Below are positions 1-7,433 of a DNA stretch of 35,434 nt, one piece after another. The stretch is from Gemmatimonadota bacterium. Its GTDB lineage: Bacteria > Gemmatimonadota > Gemmatimonadetes > Gemmatimonadales > GWC2-71-9. The stretch's first letter is position 1. Each line of letters starts with the position of its first letter. A program made the translations under genes and the position numbers. The stretch spans positions 1-35,434 of the forward strand of contig QHUT01000077.1 in NCBI GenBank assembly GCA_003222055.1, in the 5' to 3' direction. The notes under the pieces were generated by a model that was not told the DNA's origin, made no database searches, and worked only from the letters and a program-made list of their open reading frames with translations.

Positions 1-321
1 CTGGAGGTAGAGCGCCTCAACGTGCGCGACGGCTACGTGGAAACCTCCTGGTACGACGCCACCCGGCGCCGCTCCTACCGCCACCCGCGCGACATCGCCG
101 ATCCGCCGGCGACCGTCAAGATCCGCTGCTGGGCCGACCCCTGGGTCCCCGGGCAGACACGGCTCACCGTGGAGCCCGTGTACCGCCCACGCGTCGATCC
201 GTCGCGCACGGAGCGGGACCTCGAAGTGATCGCACCCCCGGAGCACGCCGGCTACAAGGTGGCGCAGGAGCTGATCGAGAAAGCGAAGCAGAAGCTCGGC
301 ACGCCGCAGTCGGCGCGGTAG
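1..321 (+). CDS. C-terminal part of an unknown protein (5' end outside window)
   Basis: The reading frame is open from the first base and ends at TAG 319-321, so the gene very probably starts before the window; a GTG at 22 is in the same frame but has no reason to be the true start. The visible 106 residues are polar, with basic and proline-rich segments and a charged helical tail (EKAKQKLG). No catalytic motif or membrane segment is visible, and I do not recognise the family. The alternation of short strands (ATVKIRCWAD, TRLTVEPVYR) would suit a small beta domain of an envelope or lipoprotein-like protein, but this is a guess. It converges with the DUF116 gene 6 bases downstream. Confidence 0.6.
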   Translation: MEVERLNVRDGYVETSWYDATRRRSYRHPRDIADPPATVKIRCWADPWVPGQTRLTVEPVYRPRVDPSRTERDLEVIAPPEHAGYKVAQELIEKAKQKLGTPQSAR

Positions 322-327
322 CCGTCG

Positions 328-1134
328 CTACGAGCCGACCCAGCTCTTTACCCACCGCTCCATCGTGTCCAGGTCGAGCATGGCGTCCCGGCAGGGTCCG
401 CTGGGGAGGCGCATGGTCAGACCGAGCACGGGGAGTTTGCCGGCCACGTCGCGCAGCCCGGTCGTCATGTCGCGCTCGCAGGCCACGGCCACCACCGCGC
501 GGGGCCGCCGCTCTCGGATCACGCGCCGCGCCAACTGTCCCCGGGTGGCGACGAACACGGGCACCTCGTAGCGTCCTGCGATCGTCAGCACGCCGTCCAG
601 CGCTTCCTTGGACAGGCAGCGCGGGATGAGCACCAGCAGCTCACCCTTCCCCACGGTCCGAGTCCGCCGCTCGGCCAGGGAGTTGTACACGTCGATGCCG
701 GCGTGCTCCACCCAGTCCCGCTTCCCGAAGGCCCGGGCGACGTACGACGTGACGCTCATCAGGATGAGGTATGGCCCCCGCTCGAGCCACCCCTCAGGCA
801 AGAGCCGCACGCGCCGATAAAAGGAAAGCAGCAGCAGGCCGAACCACAGCCAGGAGATGACGGTCGCCCCGGCCAGCGCCAGCCAGAGCGCGCGGGGCAA
901 CGACGCCCACACACCGGCGAGGCGGGGGGCGAGCAGGAAAATCACGGCCGCGGCGACCGCCGGGGCCAAGGCGACGCTCAGCGCCGCACACTGGAAGAAG
1001 AGACCGGGTTGCGCCGAGAAATCGCCGTTTCCGGGAAGCGGCTTGCCATCCCACTCGTCCCACTCGTGGCCGAGCCGGCGGTCGGTCTCGATTCGGATGA
1101 GCTGGGCGCGGGAAGACGCCGCGTCGACGGCCAT
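328..1134 (-). CDS. DUF116 family membrane protein
   Basis: 268 residues from the ATG at 1134; an in-frame TTG three codons earlier (1143) is possible but weaker. Two hydrophobic helices (about residues 50-75 and 80-105) are followed by a soluble cytoplasmic domain. This domain carries the cysteine motifs I associate with DUF116: PRCLSKE, VACERDMTTGL and GPCRDAMLDLD. The family's biochemical role is not established; the conserved cysteines suggest metal or redox chemistry. The usual second cysteine of the first motif is not evident. Its start is 46 bases from the divergent FAD oxidase start, so the two may share a control region. The family call is from memory of the motifs, the membrane topology from hydrophobicity. 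Confidence 0.7.
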   Translation of the reverse strand: MAVDAASSRAQLIRIETDRRLGHEWDEWDGKPLPGNGDFSAQPGLFFQCAALSVALAPAVAAAVIFLLAPRLAGVWASLPRALWLALAGATVISWLWFGLLLLSFYRRVRLLPEGWLERGPYLILMSVTSYVARAFGKRDWVEHAGIDVYNSLAERRTRTVGKGELLVLIPRCLSKEALDGVLTIAGRYEVPVFVATRGQLARRVIRERRPRAVVAVACERDMTTGLRDVAGKLPVLGLTMRLPSGPCRDAMLDLDTMERWVKSWVGS

Positions 1135-1180
1135 GGGGGTCAAGCATCACCCGGCGCCATGGTCGTGTCAAGCGTGAAAC

Positions 1181-2821
1181 GTGCGCGGTGCGCCCTACGC
1201 GGTAGCTTTCGGGGACAACCGCGTACCGCGCACGCTCTTGGAACCGAAGCCCCACCTGCTCACGGATCCCCGCATCCGCGCTGCCTACTCCGAGGGCGCG
1301 GGGATCCACCGCATCGTGCCTGCAGCGGTCGCCGTCCCGCACGGCGTGGAGGCACTGCAACGGCTGGTGCGCTGGGCGGCAGAGACAGGCACGCGCCTCG
1401 TGCCGCGAGGAGCGGGGAGCGGGATGGCCGGCGGGAGCGTGGGGCGAGACGTCGTCGTGGACATGAGTCAGGGATTCCGTTGGACCGCCCCCGACTGGTC
1501 GCGACGCACGCTCTGGGCGGGCGCTTCCGTCACCTGGGCGGCCGTGACGGACGCGGCGCGGGCATTCGGCCTGCGGCTTCCGCCCGATCCCTCTTCCGGC
1601 GGGTTCGCGACGTCCGGCGGGATGGTCGCCACCAACGCCGCCGGCCCGCGCTCGGTGCGGTGCGGCAGCGTGCGACGCTGGGTGGAAGCGATCGAGCTCA
1701 TCGGAGCCGATGGGGAGGCTCGGCGCGTCACACGGGGAGCGGGGAGCGGGGACAGGTTCCCCCTGTCTGCCGACCAGCGTCGGCTCGTGGCGGGTCGATT
1801 TCCCAAGACGCGCAAGAACTCGGCTGGGTATGCCCTGAACCACTTCGCCGAGTCGGGGGACGAGCTGGATCTGCTGATCGGCTCGGAGGGCACCCTGGCA
1901 TTCGTCACCGCGGTCCAGTGGCGGCTCGAGCCGATCCCGGCCGACGTGGCCGGCGTGGCGCTGGGGTTCCGCACGCTGGAGCAACTGACGGAAGCGGTGC
2001 CGTACCTCGTCGCCCTCAACCCCTCGGCGGTCGAGTTGCTCGATCGCACGCTGCTCGATTTCATACGCCCGGCCGGCGTCGACCTGCCCGAGGGTCTCGA
2101 GAGCCTGCTGCTGGTGGAATTCGAGCGCGAGACGCAGGCGGCGGCACGGGGCGTGGTGGGCGATGCGGTCCGGGGCCTCGCGGCGAGCACGGCGCACGTG
2201 GCCACCGCCGTGGACCGGGCGGGGCTGGAGCGGCTGTGGGCGGTGCGGCGGCTCGCGAGCCCCGCCCTGGCCCGGCTCCCCGACACGCAGCGCTCGCTCC
2301 AGGTGGTCGAGGACGGCTGTGTGCCCCTGGAGCGGCTGGGGGCGTACGTCGCGGGGATCAGGGCGGCCGCCGAGCGCCACGGCATCCCGGTGGCGGTCTT
2401 CGGCCACGCCGGCGATGGCCACGTGCACGTCAACGCGCTGCCCGACGTGACCCGCCCCGGCTGGAGCGACGGGCTGGCGGCGTTGTACCGGGACGCCGTC
2501 GAGCTGCTGCTCCGCTTGGGCGGCACGCCGAGCGGCGAGCACGGCGTGGGCCGGTTGCGGGCCGGACTGCCCGAGCGGTTCTACGGGCCCGAGGTGGCGG
2601 CACTGTTCCGGGGAGTCAAGCGCGCCTACGATGCGCGCTCGATCTTCAATCCCGGTGTTATTATCCCCTCGGCCGACTGGGCGCCGCTCGCGGACCTGAA
2701 GGTCGGTCCGGCGGCGGCGGCGATTCCCGACGACATCGCCGCCCGGCTGCGCGAAGTGGAACGGACCGCCGGTTGGGCGATCCCGAAGGTCGATCTGGCA
2801 ACCCCGAGCCCTGGCCCCTAG
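1181..2821 (+). CDS. FAD-linked oxidase, GlcD / D-lactate dehydrogenase type
   Basis: 546 residues. Probably oxidises a 2-hydroxy acid such as D-lactate or glycolate with bound FAD and passes electrons to a quinone or another acceptor. The N-terminal half is a PCMH-type FAD-binding domain: PRGAGSGMAGG, SSGGFATSGGMVATNAAG, FPKTRKNSAGY and GSEGTLAFVT are all characteristic. The C-terminal half has the FAD-oxidase cap with FGHAGDGHVHVN and SGEHGVGRLR. No iron-sulfur CxxCxxC domain follows, unlike the fused GlcD-GlcF proteins. The start is bounded by an in-frame TGA at 1175-1177, so GTG 1181 is the longest choice; no clear ribosome site is visible. Only 5 bases separate it from thyX, so the two are probably cotranscribed. 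The exact substrate cannot be told from sequence. Confidence 0.85.
   Translation: MRGAPYAVAFGDNRVPRTLLEPKPHLLTDPRIRAAYSEGAGIHRIVPAAVAVPHGVEALQRLVRWAAETGTRLVPRGAGSGMAGGSVGRDVVVDMSQGFRWTAPDWSRRTLWAGASVTWAAVTDAARAFGLRLPPDPSSGGFATSGGMVATNAAGPRSVRCGSVRRWVEAIELIGADGEARRVTRGAGSGDRFPLSADQRRLVAGRFPKTRKNSAGYALNHFAESGDELDLLIGSEGTLAFVTAVQWRLEPIPADVAGVALGFRTLEQLTEAVPYLVALNPSAVELLDRTLLDFIRPAGVDLPEGLESLLLVEFERETQAAARGVVGDAVRGLAASTAHVATAVDRAGLERLWAVRRLASPALARLPDTQRSLQVVEDGCVPLERLGAYVAGIRAAAERHGIPVAVFGHAGDGHVHVNALPDVTRPGWSDGLAALYRDAVELLLRLGGTPSGEHGVGRLRAGLPERFYGPEVAALFRGVKRAYDARSIFNPGVIIPSADWAPLADLKVGPAAAAIPDDIAARLREVERTAGWAIPKVDLATPSPGP
1734..1767 (+). repeat. In-frame purine-rich repeat plus hairpin inside FAD oxidase
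   Basis: Two tandem GGGGAGC heptamers (1734-1747) are followed by GGGGACAGG and an inverted half, giving a GACAGG/CCTGTC stem (1751-1756 with 1762-1767). It encodes TRGAGSGDRFPLS, a stretch between conserved FAD-oxidase motifs that looks like filler. The form recalls dispersed GGGGACAGG-type hairpins seen in other environmental bacteria. Confidence 0.4.
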
Positions 2822-2826
2822 CCCCT

Positions 2827-3579
2827 ATGGAAGTGTTCCGCGCCCCCCGCGTCACCCTCATCGCCCGCCCGGAGTTCCTCGAGCCCGCGCACCTGCGGGT
2901 GCAGTGGCAGGGGGATGCTTCGTCCGGCGAGCGGCTCGCCGAGTTCGCGGGGCGCGTCTGCTACATGAGCCAGCACAACCCGGCGAACCGGTCGACGGCC
3001 GAGTACCTCGAGAACATCAAGAAGCAGGGACATGGCTCCGTGCTGGAGCACGCCGTCTACGTGCTCCTGATCGAAGGGATCTCGCGCTCCTGCTCGCACG
3101 AGCTGGTGCGGCACCGGGCCGGGTTCGGCTATTCCCAGCTGTCGCAGCGCTACGTCGACGAATCGCACGCGGCGTTCGTGATGCCGCCGGCGATCCTCGG
3201 CGACGCCAAGCTCGAGGCGGAGTGGCAGGCGGAGGTCGCGGACGCACAGGTCGCGTACGTGCGCGCCGTCGAGGCGCTCATGCAACGCTACGACTGGGTC
3301 GCGGACAAAGTGCACCGTCGCAAGATGGCGCGGGAGGCGGCACGGAGCGTGCTGCCGAACGCCACCGAGGTGAAGATCGTCGTGTCGGGGAACGCGCGCG
3401 CGTGGCGCACGATGCTGGAGCTGCGCTCGGGCGAGGGCGCGGAGCTCGAAATCCGACGCATGGCGGTCGCGTGTCTGCGCATCCTGCAGCGCGAAGCGCC
3501 TGCGCTCTTCTCCGACTTCGACATCTACGTCGCCGACGATCGACAGGAGGCGGCGCGGGTCGCGTACCACAAGGTGTGA
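2827..3579 (+). CDS. thyX: Flavin-dependent thymidylate synthase ThyX
   Basis: 250 residues. Makes dTMP from dUMP using methylenetetrahydrofolate as carbon donor and FADH2/NADPH as reductant, replacing ThyA. The ThyX signature is present as RHRAGFGYSQLSQRY at residues 95-109, with the preceding HGSVLEHA (69-76) and SCSHELVRHR typical of the family. The C-terminal RSVLPNATEVKIVVSGNARAW and the MLELRSGEGAELEIR segment match the active-site face of the ThyX tetramer. The start ATG lies 5 bases after the upstream oxidase stop. Length is normal for the family. No ThyA homologue is in the window. The call is firm. Confidence 0.97.
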   Translation: MEVFRAPRVTLIARPEFLEPAHLRVQWQGDASSGERLAEFAGRVCYMSQHNPANRSTAEYLENIKKQGHGSVLEHAVYVLLIEGISRSCSHELVRHRAGFGYSQLSQRYVDESHAAFVMPPAILGDAKLEAEWQAEVADAQVAYVRAVEALMQRYDWVADKVHRRKMAREAARSVLPNATEVKIVVSGNARAWRTMLELRSGEGAELEIRRMAVACLRILQREAPALFSDFDIYVADDRQEAARVAYHKV

Positions 3580-3614
3580 CGCGCGTCATCCGAAAAAAAA
3601 TTCCGAATTGCCTA

Positions 3615-3643
3615 TTGCGCATCGCTTCGGCTTTTCTTATTCT
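3615..3643 (+). promoter_or_regulatory. Candidate sigma70-type promoter for the ATP-grasp/KamA operon
   Basis: TTGCGC (3615-3620), a 17-base spacer, then TATTCT (3638-3643), in the 137-base gap after thyX, which is much richer in A and T than its surroundings. A short CCGC/GCGG stem followed by six T (3680-3694) lies between it and the gene and could be a weak attenuator. The ribosome site AGGAGGT is at 3697-3703, 13 bases before the ATG. The -35 match is poor, so this is only a candidate. Confidence 0.35.
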
Positions 3644-3716
3644 CTATTCGAGAACTCGTTCTTCGATTCACAGACCGCACCCGCGGCCTTTTTTGTAGGA
3701 GGTCACCCGAGACCAC

Positions 3717-4811
3717 ATGCGAATCGGTCTCGCATACAACGAAAAGCCGGAGCCCGCGTCCACCGACGATCCCGACAGTACCAACGACGCGTACGCCGAG
3801 TGGGACGACCCGGCCACCATCACCGCGGTGGAGCAGGCTCTCGGTCTCTTCGGCACGGTCATCCGCCTCGAAGCCGATCAGTTCTTACCACAAAAGCTCG
3901 CGCTCTCCCGTCCCGATCTGGTGTTCAACATGGCCGAAGGATTCCGCGGCCAGAGTCGCGAGGCGCTCGTCCCGGCGATCTGCGAGTACCTGAGCATCCC
4001 CTACACCGGCTCCGATCCGCTCACGCTCGCGCTCTCGCTCCACAAGGGGCGCACCAAGGAGACGCTGGCCTTCCGCGGCGTTCCCACCGCACCGTTCGTG
4101 TGCCTCGAGACCGCGGACGACGTTGACCGCCTCGCGCTGCCGTTCCCGGTCTTCGTGAAGCCGGTGGCAGAGGGATCGGGCAAAGGTGTGTTCAGCAACA
4201 ACCTGTGCGACGGCCCGGCGGCGCTGCGGCAGCGCGTCCGGTTCCTGGTCGAGCGATACGCCGAGCCGGTGCTGGTCGAGACGTACCTGCCGGGCCCGGA
4301 GTTCACAGTCGCCATTCTCGGGAACGGCCTCGAGGCGTACTGCCTGCCGGTGATCGGGTTCGACTTCTCGACGTTGCCCCGGGGCGCGCCGCCCGTATAC
4401 GGCTACGAAGCCAAGTGGGTGTGGGACCGGCCGGAGGCGCCGCTGGCGATCTTCCAGTGCCCGGCGCGCGTGCCCGCCGGACTGTATCGTGAGATCGAGC
4501 GCACGGCGCTCGAAGCCTACCACGCCCTCGGCTGCCGCGACTGGTGCCGCGTCGACGTCCGGGTCGACCGGTTCGGCGTTCCCAACATCCTCGAGCTCAA
4601 CCCCCTCCCGGGCATCATCCCCGACCCGGCGATGAATTCCTGCTTCCCCAAGGCGGCCCGCGCCGCGGGCTTCGGCTACGACGAGCTGATCCAGGAAGTC
4701 GTACGCGTCGCCTGGCGGCGGCTCACGGGGCGCGACATCGAGGTTGGACGGCGTGCAGTGGGAGGGGCGCAGCATGGCGCGCCCCTGCATGCGGCGGCGG
4801 CGTCCGCGTGA
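3717..4811 (+). CDS. D-Ala-D-Ala-ligase-like ATP-grasp enzyme (first of two)
   Basis: 364 residues. Predicted to activate a carboxylate with ATP as an acyl phosphate and join it to an amine. The ATP-grasp features of Ddl-type ligases are present: phosphate loop VKPVAEGSGKGV, YLPGPEFTVAILG in the central domain, RVDVRVD and the metal-binding ELNPLPG near residues 285-310, then the Ddl-like MNSCFPKAARAAG. It is unlikely to be the housekeeping D-alanine ligase: it is paired with a second paralogue and sits in one operon with a GNAT and a lysine aminomutase. It overlaps the next gene by 4 bases (GTGA). The last 20 or so residues, after GRDIEVG, are low-complexity and encoded partly by a palindromic repeat, so the ancestral protein probably ended earlier. 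The substrate is unknown. Confidence 0.85.
   Translation: MRIGLAYNEKPEPASTDDPDSTNDAYAEWDDPATITAVEQALGLFGTVIRLEADQFLPQKLALSRPDLVFNMAEGFRGQSREALVPAICEYLSIPYTGSDPLTLALSLHKGRTKETLAFRGVPTAPFVCLETADDVDRLALPFPVFVKPVAEGSGKGVFSNNLCDGPAALRQRVRFLVERYAEPVLVETYLPGPEFTVAILGNGLEAYCLPVIGFDFSTLPRGAPPVYGYEAKWVWDRPEAPLAIFQCPARVPAGLYREIERTALEAYHALGCRDWCRVDVRVDRFGVPNILELNPLPGIIPDPAMNSCFPKAARAAGFGYDELIQEVVRVAWRRLTGRDIEVGRRAVGGAQHGAPLHAAAASA
4761..4788 (+). repeat. Diverged copy of a 28-base palindromic repeat, in frame
   Basis: This 28-base stretch matches the perfect palindrome at 31479-31506 at 24 of 28 positions (core GGGGCGCAGCATG). It encodes VGGAQHGAPL in the C-terminal tail of the first ATP-grasp ligase, compared with VGAQHAAPL for the other copy, so both are read in the same frame. 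Confidence 0.7.
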
Positions 4812-5833
4812 AGCTCGTCATCCTCTACGACCCCGGCGCCGAAGACTGGACGCCGGAGGACGTGCGCGGCGTGATGAAAGCCGTGGACGAGATCGGCGCG
4901 ATCTTCGGCGCCATGGGCGCCGGCCACGAGATCCGCAAGGTCCCCGTGCGACACGACATGCGCTGGTTCCAAGTGGCGCGCCGCGCCGACCTCGTCTTCA
5001 ACCTGTGCGAAGGCGTCCACGGCAGGAGCGAATGGGAAGAGCACGTCGTGGGCACGCTCGAGTTCGCCGGGATCCCGCTGACCGGCGCGAGCCTCTGGAC
5101 CATCGCCGCCTGCCGCCGCAAGCCGATCGTCAACGCGCTGCTCGCGCAGGCGGGCCTCCCGATCCCGCGCTGGACCGTGGCGCAAGGCAAGATCGAGGAC
5201 GACTTTCCGCTCCCCGCGATCGTCAAGCCGGCGGCGGAGGACGCGAGCGCGGGGCTGGATCGCGGCTCGGTGGTCGGCGACCGCAAGGGCCTGCGGGCCC
5301 GCGTAGCCGCCATGACCGAGCAGTTCGACGAGGTCCTGGTCCAGGAATACGTCGCCGGGCGCGAGTTCAACGTCGGGTTCGTCGGGAGCCGGGTGCTGCC
5401 GATCTCCGAGATCGACTTCAGCCGCATGCCCGAGGGGGCATGGCCGATCCTCACCTACGCCGGGAAGTGGGAAGCCGGCTCGCCCGACGACCTGGGGAGC
5501 GTGCCCGTCTGCCCGGCGAACATCCCCCAGAAGCTCGCCGACCGGCTGGTGCGCGTCGCCGAGGCGGCGTGGCGCGTGATGCAGGGGAAGGGGTACGGCC
5601 GCGTGGACCTGCGGCTCGACGAGCAGGGTCGCGTCTGGATCCTCGAGGTCAACCCCAACCCCGACTTGAACGACGATGCCGGCTTGTCGCGCATGGCCAA
5701 GACCGCGGGATGGGACTACGCCGAGCTGGTGCGCCGCATCGCGGAGGTGGCGTTGCGCGACGCGCAGGGGGCCAAGGCGGCGCGTGAGCTGCTCGCTCCG
5801 TCCCGTCGGCCGCGCCCAACGCGCACGGCTTGA
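4808..5833 (+). CDS. D-Ala-D-Ala-ligase-like ATP-grasp enzyme (second of two)
   Basis: 341 residues from GTG 4808, which overlaps the previous stop by 4 bases. A Ddl-like ATP-grasp ligase: an N-terminal domain (ADLVFNLCEGVHG), IVKPAAEDASAGL as the phosphate loop, VQEYVAGREFNVGFVG, EIDFSRMP, then GRVDLRLDEQGRVWILEVNPNPDL with the acidic and Asn metal ligands. The Ddl ending SLFPK is replaced by NDDAGLSRMAKTAGW, so the acceptor-amine pocket probably differs from both true D-alanine ligases and the upstream paralogue. Two different ligases in series suggest two successive amide bonds, or one bond made by a heteromer; this is inference. Its end overlaps the GNAT start by 50 bases in another frame. 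Confidence 0.85.
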   Translation: MKLVILYDPGAEDWTPEDVRGVMKAVDEIGAIFGAMGAGHEIRKVPVRHDMRWFQVARRADLVFNLCEGVHGRSEWEEHVVGTLEFAGIPLTGASLWTIAACRRKPIVNALLAQAGLPIPRWTVAQGKIEDDFPLPAIVKPAAEDASAGLDRGSVVGDRKGLRARVAAMTEQFDEVLVQEYVAGREFNVGFVGSRVLPISEIDFSRMPEGAWPILTYAGKWEAGSPDDLGSVPVCPANIPQKLADRLVRVAEAAWRVMQGKGYGRVDLRLDEQGRVWILEVNPNPDLNDDAGLSRMAKTAGWDYAELVRRIAEVALRDAQGAKAARELLAPSRRPRPTRTA

Positions 5834-6284
5834 GCTGCTCACCGCGGCCACCGGCCTGTTCCGGCCGGACGAAGTCGCCATAGCGGTCGAGCTGCTCGAC
5901 GACGCCCTCGCCGGCGACGAGGAATACCGTTTTCTCGGAGCGTTCTCCGGCGACGAGCTCGTGGGCTACGCCTGCTGGGGCCCCACGCCGGGGACGTCCG
6001 GGACCTACGACCTGTACTGGATCGTCGTGGACCCCGCGTGGCAGCGCAAGCGGGTCGGTACCCAGCTGTTGGCGTCTGTCGAAGACACACTGATGACGGA
6101 TAACGGACGACTGATCATCGTCGAGACGTCATCACGCGCCGAGTACGGGCCCACGCGCGCCTTCTACGAGCGTCGCGGCTACGCCCGCGCGGCGCAGATC
6201 CCGGGCTATTACACGGCCGGCGACGATCTGGTGATCTATCTCAAGGACCTGACGCATGGAGTCCTGGCAAGAGCTACTGCGTAA
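5784..6284 (+). CDS. GNAT family N-acyltransferase
   Basis: 166 residues from GTG 5784; the frame is open further upstream, but that part is an arginine-rich shadow of the previous gene. The GNAT fold is clear: FLGAFSGDELVGYACWG (beta 2-3), YDLYWIVVDPAWQRKRVGTQL with the acetyl-CoA pyrophosphate loop QRKRVG, and the C-terminal ETSSRAEYGPTRAFYERRGY motif. It should transfer an acetyl group from acetyl-CoA to an amine. Beside a lysine 2,3-aminomutase, an attractive substrate is beta-lysine or a peptide containing it, by analogy with AblA/AblB, which make N-epsilon-acetyl-beta-lysine; however, this protein is shorter than AblB and not obviously the same subfamily. It overlaps both neighbours (50 and 29 bases), implying translational coupling. 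Confidence 0.8.
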   Translation: MSCSLRPVGRAQRARLELLTAATGLFRPDEVAIAVELLDDALAGDEEYRFLGAFSGDELVGYACWGPTPGTSGTYDLYWIVVDPAWQRKRVGTQLLASVEDTLMTDNGRLIIVETSSRAEYGPTRAFYERRGYARAAQIPGYYTAGDDLVIYLKDLTHGVLARATA

Positions 6285-7335
6285 GAAAAGCCTCGCCTCG
6301 CTCGACGCGCTCGTCGCGAAATTCGGCCCGGAGCAGTTCCCGGACCTCGAGCGCCTGCGGCAGGCCGCGCTCAACTTCGAGTTCCGCATCTCGCCGGCCA
6401 TGGTCGACCTGATCAAGTCCCCCGGCGACCCGATCTGGCGGCAATACGTGCCCGATCTGCAGGAGCTCGAGGTGCGCGACGGACTGGTCGACTCGCTCGC
6501 CGAGGACGCCCATTCGCCCGTCCCCAACATCACCCACCGCTATCCCGATCGGGCCCTGTTCCTCGTGTCGCCGGTGTGCGCGTCGTATTGCCGATTCTGC
6601 ACCCGGCGCCGCAAGGTGGGCGACCCCGAGAAGATTTCGATGCGCGAGCTCGAGTCGGCGTTCCGCTACCTCGAAGCGCACTCCGAGATCCGCGACGTGA
6701 TCATGTCGGGGGGCGACCCCTTGCTCCTCTCCGACCGCCGTATCGACGAGCTGTGCCGCCGCCTGCGGGCGATCCCGCATCTCGAGATCATTCGCATCGG
6801 GAGCCGCGTGCCGTGCCACCTCCCGGAGCGCATCACCCCGGAGCTGTGCGGCATCCTGCGGCGGTACCATCCACTCTACATCAATACGCACTTCAACCAT
6901 CCGGACGAGCTCACGCCCGCCGCGGTCGAGGCCCTGGGCAGGCTCGCCGACGCCGGCATCCCGCTCGGTTGCCAGACCGTCCTTCTGAAGGGCGTGAACG
7001 ACGACGTCGCGGTCATGAAGCTCCTGATGCAGAAACTGCTCGCCGCCCGAGTCCGGCCCTACTACATCTACATGTGCGACCAGGTCGCCGGCGCGGAGCA
7101 CTTTCGGACGACCGTCGAAACGGGCCTCGAGATCATCCGCGCGTTGCGCGGCTGGACCTCGGGGCTCGCCGTGCCGCATTTCGTGATCGACGCCCCCGGC
7201 GGCGGCGGCAAGATCCCGCTCCTCCCCGAGTACGTCGAGTCGCTCACCGATGACGCGGTGGTGCTGCGGAACTACGCCGGCCAGCGCTACGTCTACCGGC
7301 AGCCCGCCCGCGAGGAGCCGATTCTGGTCGGCTAG
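6256..7335 (+). CDS. kamA: Lysine 2,3-aminomutase-like radical SAM enzyme (KamA family)
   Basis: 359 residues. Predicted to move the alpha-amino group of L-lysine to the beta position using a 4Fe-4S cluster, S-adenosylmethionine and PLP. The cluster motif CASYCRFC is at residues 108-115. The PLP lysine is K319 in DAPGGGGKIP. The two aspartates that bind the lysine side chain in the clostridial enzyme (D293 and D330) align with D275 (YMCD) and D312 (FVID), so lysine rather than glutamate is the likely substrate. Compared with the 416-residue clostridial protein the C-terminus is missing, including its three zinc-binding cysteines; the fourth (Cys268, in GVNDC) is Asp250 here. The size is like EpmB, but the core is closer to true KamA. 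Last gene of the operon. Confidence 0.9.
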   Translation: MESWQELLRKKSLASLDALVAKFGPEQFPDLERLRQAALNFEFRISPAMVDLIKSPGDPIWRQYVPDLQELEVRDGLVDSLAEDAHSPVPNITHRYPDRALFLVSPVCASYCRFCTRRRKVGDPEKISMRELESAFRYLEAHSEIRDVIMSGGDPLLLSDRRIDELCRRLRAIPHLEIIRIGSRVPCHLPERITPELCGILRRYHPLYINTHFNHPDELTPAAVEALGRLADAGIPLGCQTVLLKGVNDDVAVMKLLMQKLLAARVRPYYIYMCDQVAGAEHFRTTVETGLEIIRALRGWTSGLAVPHFVIDAPGGGGKIPLLPEYVESLTDDAVVLRNYAGQRYVYRQPAREEPILVG

Positions 7336-7433
7336 CTCGTCATGGCTGTGGCGGGGACGCGACATTCGCTGCTGAGCCACGAGGCTGGCGGCGGCGCCAC
7401 ATTTCTTGCTCCGACCAAGCGTCGGAGCTCCGC

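Noticed and set aside
794-2542. Long minus-strand frame opposite the FAD oxidase
   Set aside because: Composition is Arg/Pro/Ala-rich without any domain motif, and the plus strand carries clear FAD-oxidase motifs.
703-3579. A 958-codon open frame covering the first 3.6 kb
   Set aside because: Only its last 251 codons are a gene (thyX). The rest is arginine/glycine-rich shadow of DUF116 and the FAD oxidase, as expected in high-GC DNA.
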